Source of the DNA: Clostridia bacterium
Lineage (GTDB): Bacteria; Bacillota; Clostridia; Oscillospirales; CAG-272
Direction: 5' to 3'
NCBI GenBank assembly: GCA_017625275.1
Contig: JAGALI010000190.1
Span: 1 to 20,401, forward strand
DNA length: 20,401 bases
Under the pieces are notes generated by a model. That model searched no databases and was not told the origin of the DNA. It saw only the letters and a list, made by a program, of their open reading frames with translations. Positions 14,181 through 20,401 of this stretch are shown here, one piece after another. The position numbers and the translations under genes were made by a program. Each line of letters starts with the position of its first letter. Position 1 is the stretch's first letter.

Positions 14181-14738
14181 ATGAGAAAGAATTTAGGACC
14201 AAGGCCATATATTTTCCCAATGCCCGTGCTGATAGTCGGCTCATATGACGAAAACGGCGTGCCTGATGCAATGAACGCAGCGTGGGGAATGGTATGCGAT
14301 ATGAACAAGGTTGCAATCACCTTGAGCGCAGACCACAAAACCGTAAAAAATATTTTGAAAACAGGCGACTTTACAGTTAGCATGGCAACCGAGGACACAA
14401 TCGTCCCATGTGATTATGTTGGAATAGTGTCGGCAAATAGCGAGCCAAGAAAGCTCGAAAAATCCGGCTTTACCATTACAAAGGGTGAATTTGTAAACGC
14501 ACCTGTGATAAATGAGCTACCCTTGACGCTTGAGTGTGAGCTTGAGTGCTACGACACAGAAACCGAGATTTTAATAGGAGCTATTAAGAATGTGTCAGCT
14601 GACGAGAGCATTTTAACTGACGGAAAAATTGATTTTGAAAAATTTAAGCCAATTACCTACGACCCTGCAAATCACAATTATATAGCACTTGGCAGAATAG
14701 TAGGCAAGGCATTTTCGGACGGAAGGAATATAAAATAA
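14181..14738 (+). CDS. Flavin reductase-like (flavoredoxin-type) FMN-binding protein
   Basis: This 185-residue protein of the flavin reductase-like split-barrel family shows PMPVLIVGSYDENGVPDAMNAAWG near the start, where the family binds flavin phosphate. VAITLSADHKTVKNILKTGDFTV follows, then PLTLECELECYDTETEILIG and NHNYIALGRIVGKAFSDG at the end. Members bind FMN noncovalently and act as flavin reductases, flavoredoxins or electron carriers in anaerobes. The physiological partner is unknown. AAAGGAG lies five bases before the ATG. The following gene starts in its stop codon (TAATG, one-base overlap), so the two products are probably made together. Confidence 0.87.
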   Translation: MRKNLGPRPYIFPMPVLIVGSYDENGVPDAMNAAWGMVCDMNKVAITLSADHKTVKNILKTGDFTVSMATEDTIVPCDYVGIVSANSEPRKLEKSGFTITKGEFVNAPVINELPLTLECELECYDTETEILIGAIKNVSADESILTDGKIDFEKFKPITYDPANHNYIALGRIVGKAFSDGRNIK

Positions 14739-15484
14739 TGAAAAGGAAAAATATATTTCCAAGACCATATATGATTCTACATATGGTAGTATCGCTTGAC
14801 AACAAGATAACAGGTGAGTTTCTGGACAGCGAGGACGGACGAAGGGCATGTGATAAATATTATAAAATTCATAAAGAGCTTGGTGGCAACGGCTTTATCT
14901 GTGGACGCATTACAATGGAGGGTAGCTTTACTCAGGGTAAGGCACCAGAGCTCGATTGCTATAAGGGACAAGCTGTGGATAGAAGCGACTATGTTGCGAA
15001 AAAAGCACCATTTTATGCAGTAAGCATAGATCCAAGAGGAGCTGTTGGCTGGTATGGTGCTGACATTGTTGACGACGATGAGGGCTACAATGGCGCACAC
15101 ATAATTGAGGTGCTGTCTAGTCGTGCAAGTGATGAATATATCGCATATCTTCGCGATAAGGGCATTTCGTATATTTTCTGTGGAGAGGACAAAATTGATA
15201 TTCCAGCCCTTTGCGAAAAGCTATATACGCTTTTTGGAATTGAAAAAATCCTTTTAGAGGGTGGTGGAAAAACAAACACAGCCTTTCTTGAGGCAGGCGT
15301 GATTGATGAAATTAGCCTAGTTGTGTGCCCAGAGGCAACTGACGGAGAGGAAATAGACCTTTTTGATGGCGTAAGGGCAACCAAGGCGCTTAGAAAATAC
15401 AAGCTTACAGGTGTGGAGCTTGGTGATGACGATATTTTAACAATGCTTTATGTAAAAAAGCACAAAAGAGGAATTAAATGCTAA
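14738..15484 (+). CDS. RibD C-terminal/dihydrofolate reductase-like protein
   Basis: This 248-residue protein has the DHFR-like fold of the RibD C-terminal family: MILHMVVSLDNKITGEF at the N-terminus, NGFICGRITMEGSF in the first third, and ILLEGGGKTNTAFLEAGVIDE plus EISLVVCPEATDG in the C-terminal half, where NADPH and ribityl substrate sit in true RibD. The N-terminal deaminase domain of RibD and other riboflavin genes are absent, so a general NAD(P)H-dependent reductase is more likely than riboflavin synthesis. It overlaps the flavin-reductase-like gene by one base and the ABC transporter by 7. AAGGA lies about ten bases before the ATG. Confidence 0.85.
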   Translation: MKRKNIFPRPYMILHMVVSLDNKITGEFLDSEDGRRACDKYYKIHKELGGNGFICGRITMEGSFTQGKAPELDCYKGQAVDRSDYVAKKAPFYAVSIDPRGAVGWYGADIVDDDEGYNGAHIIEVLSSRASDEYIAYLRDKGISYIFCGEDKIDIPALCEKLYTLFGIEKILLEGGGKTNTAFLEAGVIDEISLVVCPEATDGEEIDLFDGVRATKALRKYKLTGVELGDDDILTMLYVKKHKRGIKC

Positions 15485-17193
15485 AAAGATTTTTGGCTTA
15501 CTATAGGCCACACAAGACGCTGTTTATTTTTGATATGCTCGCGTCGCTTTTAGTCGCTGTAATTGCGATTTTCTATCCGATAATTACACAATATATGCTA
15601 AACGACTTTATACCAAATAAGCAGTTTAGAATGATTGTAATTTTTGGCTCTACGCTTCTTGCTTTGTACCTTATAAGAATGCTACTAAACTATTTTATTC
15701 AGTATCAGGGACATACAATAGGCGTTAGAATGCAGGCGCAAATGCGTAGCGACATGTTTAACCATTTGCAGAAATTGCCATATAAGTTCTACGACGACAA
15801 TGAGACCGGCAAAATAATGACAAGAATGACAAACGACCTTTGGGAGATAAGTGAGCTTGCACATCACGGACCAGAAAACCTTCTCATCTCGTCAATTTCG
15901 ATAATATTGTCCTTTGTGTATCTTTCGACAATTAATATTTGGCTTACTCTAATCATTTTTGCATGCGTGCCATTTCTTATAATCATTTCTCGCGCGCTTC
16001 GCAAGAGAATGAAGGAGGCGTTTACCGAAACACGTAAGGCTACAGGCGAAATAAACGCATCAATTGAGAGTAGCATAACAGGAATTCGTGTAACAAAGGC
16101 GTACACAAACGCAGAGTGTGAGAGCGATAAATTCGAGGTTGGAAATCAGCGCTTTGTCGGCTGTAGAAAAAAGGCGTATAAGGCGATGGGTATCTTCCAT
16201 TCCTCAACCACCTTTGTAACAGATGTATTTAATGTAATCGTTCTTATCGCTGGTGGAATTTTCCTTTATAACAATCAAATTTTGCTTGGCGATTATACAG
16301 CCTTTATCGTGTCAGTAAACCTATTTATAGGCCCAGTAAACACTCTTATCGGCTTTATGGAGCAATACCAAAACGGAGTAACGGGCTTTAAGCGCTTTCT
16401 TGAAATTATGGACACCGAGCCAGAGCGTGATAGCGAGGGCGCTGTGCCTATTGAAAACGTGCGTGGCAACATTCGCTTCGAGGGAGTTTCCTATGGCTAT
16501 GGCGAGGAAAAGGATGTTCTACACAGCCTCGACCTTGATATTAAGGCAGGCGAGATATACGCGCTTGTTGGACCAAGTGGTAGTGGAAAAACCACAATTT
16601 GTCACTTGATTCCACATTTTTACGACATTGAAAATGGAAAAATCTTTATAGACGACAAGGAAATCCACGAGATTACAATGGATAGCCTTCGTAAAAATAT
16701 CGGCATAGTCCAGCAGGATGTTCACCTCTTTAACACAAGCATAAGAGATAATATTCTCTACGGCAGACCTGACGCAACCGAGGACGAGGTTATAGAGGCA
16801 GCGAAGCGTGCAAACATTCACGATTATGTAATGACGCTTGAAAGGGGCTATGATACTGTAATCGGCGAGAGGGGAGTTAAGCTCTCTGGTGGACAGAAGC
16901 AACGCCTTTCAATCGCACGAGTTTTCCTTAAAAACCCACCTATTCTCATTCTTGACGAGGCAACCAGCGCGCTTGATAACGCTACTGAGATTTTAATTCA
17001 AGAGGCGCTTGATGAGCTTTGCAGAGGAAGAACAACAATTGTTGTTGCCCACAGGCTCTCAACCGTTAAGAACGCAAATCAAATAGCAGTTGTGGCAAAC
17101 GGAAAAATCACAGAAAAGGGTACGCACGAGGAGCTTTTGGCTCTTAATGGAGAATACGCAGGGCTTTACCTGTCACAATTTAAAAATCAATAA
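15478..17193 (+). CDS. ABC transporter, fused permease and ATPase (exporter type)
   Basis: This 571-residue half-transporter has an N-terminal six-helix ABC_membrane domain (about 1-310) and a C-terminal nucleotide-binding domain. The latter has Walker A GPSGSGKTT (about 365), Q-loop IGIVQQDVHLF, signature LSGGQKQR (about 469), Walker B ILILDEATSALDN and H-loop VVAHRLST. This is the MsbA/LmrA/BmrA-like exporter organisation, working as a homodimer or with a partner half. No second half-transporter is adjacent, favouring a homodimer. The substrate (drug, lipid or peptide) cannot be inferred. GAGGA lies five bases before the ATG, which overlaps the previous stop as ATGCTAA. It is the last gene before a clear terminator at 17201. 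Confidence 0.94.
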   Translation: MLKRFLAYYRPHKTLFIFDMLASLLVAVIAIFYPIITQYMLNDFIPNKQFRMIVIFGSTLLALYLIRMLLNYFIQYQGHTIGVRMQAQMRSDMFNHLQKLPYKFYDDNETGKIMTRMTNDLWEISELAHHGPENLLISSISIILSFVYLSTINIWLTLIIFACVPFLIIISRALRKRMKEAFTETRKATGEINASIESSITGIRVTKAYTNAECESDKFEVGNQRFVGCRKKAYKAMGIFHSSTTFVTDVFNVIVLIAGGIFLYNNQILLGDYTAFIVSVNLFIGPVNTLIGFMEQYQNGVTGFKRFLEIMDTEPERDSEGAVPIENVRGNIRFEGVSYGYGEEKDVLHSLDLDIKAGEIYALVGPSGSGKTTICHLIPHFYDIENGKIFIDDKEIHEITMDSLRKNIGIVQQDVHLFNTSIRDNILYGRPDATEDEVIEAAKRANIHDYVMTLERGYDTVIGERGVKLSGGQKQRLSIARVFLKNPPILILDEATSALDNATEILIQEALDELCRGRTTIVVAHRLSTVKNANQIAVVANGKITEKGTHEELLALNGEYAGLYLSQFKNQ

Positions 17194-17200
17194 GCAAGGG

Positions 17201-17225
17201 GCACTTACTAGTTAAGTGCTTTTTT
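17201..17225 (+). terminator. Intrinsic terminator of the ldh-ABC operon
   Basis: GCACTTA (17201-17207) and TAAGTGC (17213-17219) form a 7-bp stem with a five-base loop, followed by six T residues. The T-run abuts the -35 box of the next promoter. Confidence 0.88.
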
Positions 17226-17226
17226 G

Positions 17227-17255
17227 TTGACAACTAGTTTTAAATATGTTAAAAT
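17227..17255 (+). promoter_or_regulatory. Near-consensus promoter of the zinc-ribbon protein gene
   Basis: A perfect TTGACA (17227-17232), a 17-base spacer ending in TGT (extended -10) and TAAAAT (17250-17255) form a strong sigma-A promoter. ACTAGTT occurs in the upstream terminator (17207-17213) and again in the spacer (17233-17239), the latter within the palindrome AACTAGTT; this could be an operator. Confidence 0.87.
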
Positions 17256-17295
17256 AAAAATAGTGTTTTAAATCTATTGTATTATGGAGAGAATT

Positions 17296-18534
17296 ATGGC
17301 AGAAAAGAAACCAAAGCCGATTATAAGAAAATGTCACAACTGTGGCAAGGTGCTTGACGAGGACAAGGACTTTTGCCTTCACTGTGGAGAAACCTATAGA
17401 GAGGTAGTAAAGGAAAAGAAAAAAATGAGCAAGGCGCAGATAAAGAAGCTCCTGATAATTTCGGGAATTGCACTTGCTGCTTGCCTCATAATTGCACTAA
17501 CCACCTTCCTTATCTATAGATATGTTACGCAAAGCAGATATTTTCGTGTTGTGAATTACATAAACGAAATGGGTGAGAGCGAAGCTATTGAAATCGTAGA
17601 CCGCGAAACGGAAAATCTTATCGAGGTCGAGGCGAAGATGGCAGAGATGGACGAAAACACCTATCTTTATTGCTTCGAGGGTGACGAAACTCGCTTCTAT
17701 ATCCATCGTTACTTTATTGCACAGGAGTATAACGAAAATGGCAAGGTAACAGGCGAATTTAAAATAGACCTTGATATTTGCCTTGACGAGCAGACGCCTC
17801 GTGCATACACATGGAACGCAATACTTGTATATGATGCGAAGGACGGCTATCAGGGCTACGATTTCAAGCGCTTCTATAAGGGCGCGCTTGACCCATATGA
17901 TTTTACATATACAGAGGGCACGCTAGAGGCCGAAAAGCTAGCTGATGAGGATTTTGTAAATCCATTCGAGAATGCAAAGGCGCTTTATGCTGAGCTTGAA
18001 AATGTTTTTATTAGAATGAAGCTTGAGGATATTATTGACAGCATGCATGGTGCAACCTACGAGCTCAAGGAGGACAGCCAAATCACCCCTCTTCTTAAGG
18101 ACGCAATGAATGAGCTAGAGCTTCTTTTAGAGGATGAGGATATTGAGGAGGATGAGGAGCTTAAGCTTGAGGCTGATAAGATTCTCGATGACTTTAATAC
18201 AGCATATTATGCGCTATTCCCACCACAAGTCGAGGAAGAGGAGGGTGCCGAGGACGATGGTGCTGAGGTGCTTTCGATGATTATCGCGCTTGGCGCAGAT
18301 AAATCAAGCGATAAGAATGAGGACAGCTCTGCATCAGATGATGGAGAATCACCACTCCCACCATCAGAGTCAATTCTTCGTGCAGCGATGGACGCAATCT
18401 CTGAGCAGGCATGCTTCGCGCTTAAGTCTCTTGAGGATTTCTTGCCTGAGGCAAACATTAAGGCGACAGTTGGAGAGCTCGGATATGTAAAATATCAGGA
18501 ATACCTTGATTCGCTTATAACTATAAAGAGATAA
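17296..18534 (+). CDS. Zinc-ribbon membrane protein of unknown function
   Basis: This 412-residue protein has a CxxC-x10-CxxC zinc ribbon at residues 13-30 (CHNCGKVLDEDKDFCLHC), a lysine-rich linker and one transmembrane helix at about 52-76 (LLIISGIALAACLIIALTTF). A large, very acidic presumably extracellular region follows. The acidic tail includes DEDIEEDEELKLEADKILDD and VEEEEGAEDDGAEV, then a Ser/Asp-rich spacer and an alpha-helical end. No enzyme motif is seen. The topology (cytosolic ribbon, single helix, external domain) recalls zinc_ribbon_2 sensor- or anchor-like proteins of Firmicutes. I chose ATG 17296, which has GGAG six bases upstream; ATG 17284, four codons earlier, has no ribosome binding site. 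It is transcribed from its own strong promoter, without obvious partner genes. Confidence 0.85.
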   Translation: MAEKKPKPIIRKCHNCGKVLDEDKDFCLHCGETYREVVKEKKKMSKAQIKKLLIISGIALAACLIIALTTFLIYRYVTQSRYFRVVNYINEMGESEAIEIVDRETENLIEVEAKMAEMDENTYLYCFEGDETRFYIHRYFIAQEYNENGKVTGEFKIDLDICLDEQTPRAYTWNAILVYDAKDGYQGYDFKRFYKGALDPYDFTYTEGTLEAEKLADEDFVNPFENAKALYAELENVFIRMKLEDIIDSMHGATYELKEDSQITPLLKDAMNELELLLEDEDIEEDEELKLEADKILDDFNTAYYALFPPQVEEEEGAEDDGAEVLSMIIALGADKSSDKNEDSSASDDGESPLPPSESILRAAMDAISEQACFALKSLEDFLPEANIKATVGELGYVKYQEYLDSLITIKR

Positions 18535-18540
18535 TTAATT

Positions 18541-18569
18541 ATTTAGGGCGCACACGCGCCCTAAATTTT
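18541..18569. terminator. Hairpin terminator after the zinc-ribbon gene
   Basis: ATTTAGGGCGC (18541-18551) and GCGCCCTAAAT (18556-18566) form a perfect 11-bp stem with a four-base loop. T-runs are short on both sides (TTTT downstream on plus), so termination may be partial and nrdG could receive read-through. Confidence 0.8.
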
Positions 18570-18597
18570 ACCAAATATAATTAAAAGGAGGGCTTTT

Positions 18598-19284
18598 ATG
18601 AAAATCGGTGGACTTCAAAAGATGACAATGCTTGATTTTCCAGGCAAGATAGCGTGCACGATATTTACCTATGGCTGTAACCTAAGATGTCCGTTTTGCC
18701 ATAATGCTACTCTTGTAACCGAGGAGCCTGAGCTTTTCTCAGTTGACGAAATTCTTTCCTATATTAATAAAAGGAAGGGAGTGCTTGACGGAGTCTGCAT
18801 CACAGGAGGAGAGCCACTTTTACAGCCAGATATTATAGACCTTATGAAAAAAATCAAATCGGCAGGGCTTGAGGTGAAGCTGGACACAAACGGCGCATAC
18901 CCAGAGAAGCTAAGGGAGGTAATTGATGCTGGGCTTGTTGACTATGTCGCAATGGATATAAAGAACAGCAAGGAAAAATATCCTCTCACGACAGGAGTTA
19001 AAAATCTAGATATTACTTCATTTGAAAAGAGCGTTGAAATTTTAATGTCAAGTGGAATAGAATATGAATTTCGTACCACAATAGTAAGGGAGCTTCATAC
19101 CCTGGAGGACATGAAAAAAATAGGTGAGTGGATAAAGGGCGCAAAAAGATACTTTTTACAGAGCTTTGTAGATAGTGGCTCGCTTATCGGAGAGGGCTAT
19201 AGCGCGCACGAAAAAAACGCCCTAGAAGCCTTTGTACAAGCGCTTTCAGAGTATATTCCGAGTGTTCAATTAAGAGGTGTTTAA
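18598..19284 (+). CDS. nrdG: Anaerobic ribonucleotide reductase-activating protein
   Basis: This 228-residue radical SAM enzyme generates the glycyl radical on NrdD. The 4Fe-4S-binding CxxxCxxC is CNLRCPFC with Cys27, Cys31 and Cys34, and the SAM-binding CITGGEPLLQPD is at about 71-82. The N-terminus KIGGLQKMTMLDFPGKIACTI (in parts) is typical of the longer Clostridia-type activases annotated as NrdG. A pyruvate formate-lyase activase relative is the main alternative, but nrdD follows directly. AAAAGGAGGG precedes the ATG. The stop codon at 19282-19284 overlaps the inverted repeat that separates it from nrdD. The order nrdG-nrdD is the reverse of the commoner nrdD-nrdG. No good promoter is visible in the 63 bases upstream. 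Confidence 0.93.
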   Translation: MKIGGLQKMTMLDFPGKIACTIFTYGCNLRCPFCHNATLVTEEPELFSVDEILSYINKRKGVLDGVCITGGEPLLQPDIIDLMKKIKSAGLEVKLDTNGAYPEKLREVIDAGLVDYVAMDIKNSKEKYPLTTGVKNLDITSFEKSVEILMSSGIEYEFRTTIVRELHTLEDMKKIGEWIKGAKRYFLQSFVDSGSLIGEGYSAHEKNALEAFVQALSEYIPSVQLRGV

Positions 19285-19336
19285 CACAATATCTTGTGAA
19301 AATTTTTTAAAAAAGCACAAGATATTGTGTTTTTTC
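19283..19336 (+). terminator. nrdG terminator, a long inverted repeat
   Basis: AACACAATATCTTGTG (19283-19298) and CACAAGATATTGTGTT (19316-19331) are perfect 16-base inverted copies with a 17-base AT-rich loop, followed by TTTTTC. The transcript would fold into a long stem with a U-tract. The stem is AU-rich, so it may be a moderate terminator. The same bases contain two NrdR-box matches. Confidence 0.75.
19284..19330 (+). promoter_or_regulatory. Tandem NrdR boxes upstream of nrdD
   Basis: Against the published 16-bp NrdR-box consensus acaCwAtATaTwGtgt, box 1 at 19284-19299 (ACACAATATCTTGTGA) and box 2 at 19315-19330 (GCACAAGATATTGTGT) each match 14 positions. The 31-bp centre spacing is about three helical turns, as expected for paired NrdR boxes. 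They lie just upstream of the nrdD -35 box. NrdR is the ATP/dATP-sensing repressor of ribonucleotide reductase genes. The nrdR gene itself is not in the window. Confidence 0.85.
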
Positions 19337-19338
19337 TA

Positions 19339-19367
19339 TTGACAAACCAATTAAGGTGTGCTACAAT
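19339..19367 (+). promoter_or_regulatory. Consensus promoter of nrdD
   Basis: TTGACA (19339-19344), a 17-base spacer ending in TGC (extended -10) and TACAAT (19362-19367) form a strong sigma-A promoter. Transcription should start near 19374, leaving a leader of about 185 nt before the nrdD ATG. Confidence 0.9.
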
Positions 19368-19373
19368 ATACCT

Positions 19374-19558
19374 ACCGACGAAAAAACGGCCAAAAACCAA
19401 CAGATTTCTACAAAATGATACCCCACCTCTGGAGTATCTATTTTTACGCTAAAATTTCAAAAATTGCCCCGATTTTTAGCTAAAAAGTGACAGAAAGCAA
19501 GGCTTTTTGGAAAAACTAATAATTAAAATAATATAAATGAAGAAAAAGGAGAAGGATT
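19374..19558 (+). promoter_or_regulatory. Long uncharacterised 5' leader of nrdD
   Basis: About 185 nt between the predicted transcription start and the ATG contain no ORF I would support. Visible structure: GATACCCCA and TGGAGTATC (19417-19425 and 19430-19438) pair with one mismatch around a CCTC loop. A 14-bp palindrome, TTTTTAGC-TAAAAA (19473-19486), lies further down, preceded by a similar TTTTTACGCTAAAA (19441-19454). I do not recognise a known riboswitch and see no clear terminator near the start codon. It could be a regulatory leader or simply an AT-rich untranslated region. Confidence 0.4.
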
Positions 19559-20401
19559 ATGTACGACGTAATTAAGCGTGATGGCAAAATTGCTAATTTT
19601 AATATCTCTAAAATAGCAAATGCTATCAAAATGGCATTCGATGCTTGCGAAAAGCAGTATAACCAAGATGTTATTGATTTTCTTGCCCTTAAGGTAACTG
19701 CAGATTTCGAGAGCAAAATCGAAAATGACAGAATTTCAGTTGAAAAAATTCAGGACGGTGTTGAGAGCGTGCTTATTAAGGCAGGCTACGACGACATCGC
19801 AAAGGCTTACATTCTTTATCGTAAGCAAAGAGAAAAGATTCGTAACATCAACAACACAGTTCTTGACTATAAGGAGATTGTTGATAACTACCTCAAGATT
19901 AATGACTGGAGAGTTAAGGAAAACTCAACCGTTACCTATTCTGTAGGTGGACTTATCCTTTCAAACTCTGGTGCTATCACAGCTAACTATTGGCTTAGCG
20001 AGGTTTACGATTCCGAAATCGCGAACGCACACAGAAATGCAGATATTCATATTCATGACCTTTCAATGCTCACAGGCTACTGTGCTGGTTGGTCACTTAA
20101 GCAGCTTATTCAAGAGGGTCTTGGTGGCGTAACAGGTAAGATTACATCTGCTCCTGCATCTCACCTTTCAACCCTTTGTAACCAAATGGTTAACTTTCTC
20201 GGCATCATGCAAAACGAGTGGGCAGGTGCACAGGCGTTCTCATCCTTTGATACCTACCTTGCACCATTTGTAAAGATTGATAACCTCACCTATAAAGAGG
20301 TTAAGCAGTGCATTCAATCCTTCGTTTACGGCGTAAATACACCTTCTCGTTGGGGTACTCAGGCACCATTCTCAAACATCACTCTTGACTGGGTAGTTCC
20401 T
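19559..20401 (+). CDS. nrdD: Anaerobic ribonucleoside-triphosphate reductase, N-terminal part
   Basis: The first 281 codons of the class III ribonucleotide reductase continue past the right edge. This glycyl-radical enzyme makes deoxyribonucleotides from NTPs under anoxia after activation by NrdG. Residues of about 1-95 form an ATP-cone allosteric domain (MYDVIKRDGKIANFNISKI, YDDIAKAYILYRKQREKIR). The catalytic barrel then begins with YSVGGLILSNSGAITANYWL, ANAHRNADIHIHDLSML and SHLSTLCNQMVNFLGIMQ. The C-terminal glycyl-radical site and zinc cysteines lie outside the window. AAGGAG lies seven bases before the ATG. It has its own promoter with paired NrdR boxes and a long leader. Confidence 0.96.
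   Translation, partial: MYDVIKRDGKIANFNISKIANAIKMAFDACEKQYNQDVIDFLALKVTADFESKIENDRISVEKIQDGVESVLIKAGYDDIAKAYILYRKQREKIRNINNTVLDYKEIVDNYLKINDWRVKENSTVTYSVGGLILSNSGAITANYWLSEVYDSEIANAHRNADIHIHDLSMLTGYCAGWSLKQLIQEGLGGVTGKITSAPASHLSTLCNQMVNFLGIMQNEWAGAQAFSSFDTYLAPFVKIDNLTYKEVKQCIQSFVYGVNTPSRWGTQAPFSNITLDWVVP

Noticed and set aside
18576..18581. Perfect TATAAT before nrdG
   Set aside because: No acceptable -35 box lies 16-18 bases upstream (the terminator stem is there), and it would place the transcript start inside or after the ribosome binding site.
19374..19558. Cobalamin or other known riboswitch in front of nrdD
   Set aside because: I could not find the conserved core of any class I know; left as an unassigned leader.

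Overview
The window looks like chromosomal DNA of an anaerobic, low-GC Firmicute, most likely an uncultured Clostridia-type gut bacterium. This is inferred from AT-rich DNA, strong AGGAG-type ribosome binding sites, the Gram-positive gene order rimP-nusA-ylxR-ylxQ-infB, a YdbC-type ssDNA-binding protein, oxygen-sensitive class III ribonucleotide reductase genes and fermentative lactate dehydrogenase. No species can be named from the sequence. I see no prophage, IS element, CRISPR array, tRNA or rRNA.

Layout. (1) 2-923, plus: the end of a membrane protein, then a LUD-domain (LutC/YkgG-like) protein. (2) 1020-1380, plus: a small self-contained ydbC unit with promoter and terminator. (3) 7180-1399, minus: a likely six-gene unit, CPBP protease, cysS, a repeat-bearing lipoprotein, a small Cys protein (DUF6472-like), dusB and an EamA transporter. 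Four of its five junctions are overlaps or near-contacts; the exception is the 136-bp structured gap before dusB. (4) 7221-12151, plus: the transcription/translation operon rimP, nusA, ylxR, ylxQ, infB, with a consensus promoter and a terminator-like hairpin in its leader. (5) 12181-13001: a metallophosphoesterase followed by a strong terminator. (6) 13113-17225: ldh, a flavin-reductase-like protein, a RibD-C/DHFR-like protein and an ABC exporter, the last three overlapping or nearly so. (7) 17227-18569: a zinc-ribbon membrane protein of unknown function with its own near-consensus promoter. (8) 18598-20401: nrdG followed by the first 281 codons of nrdD.

The most interesting piece of DNA is the nrdG-nrdD junction (19283-19367). 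A 16-bp perfect inverted repeat is at once a plausible nrdG terminator and two tandem NrdR-box matches (14 of 16 positions each, centres 31 bp apart). It sits directly upstream of a consensus promoter and a roughly 185-nt uncharacterised leader for nrdD. Second is the rimP leader hairpin, which fits transcription attenuation of the operon encoding NusA. Third is a structured, relatively GC-rich segment (3353-3470) in front of dusB that may be a dispersed repeat. Most of the window is ordinary housekeeping DNA, and I find no convincing new multi-gene system.
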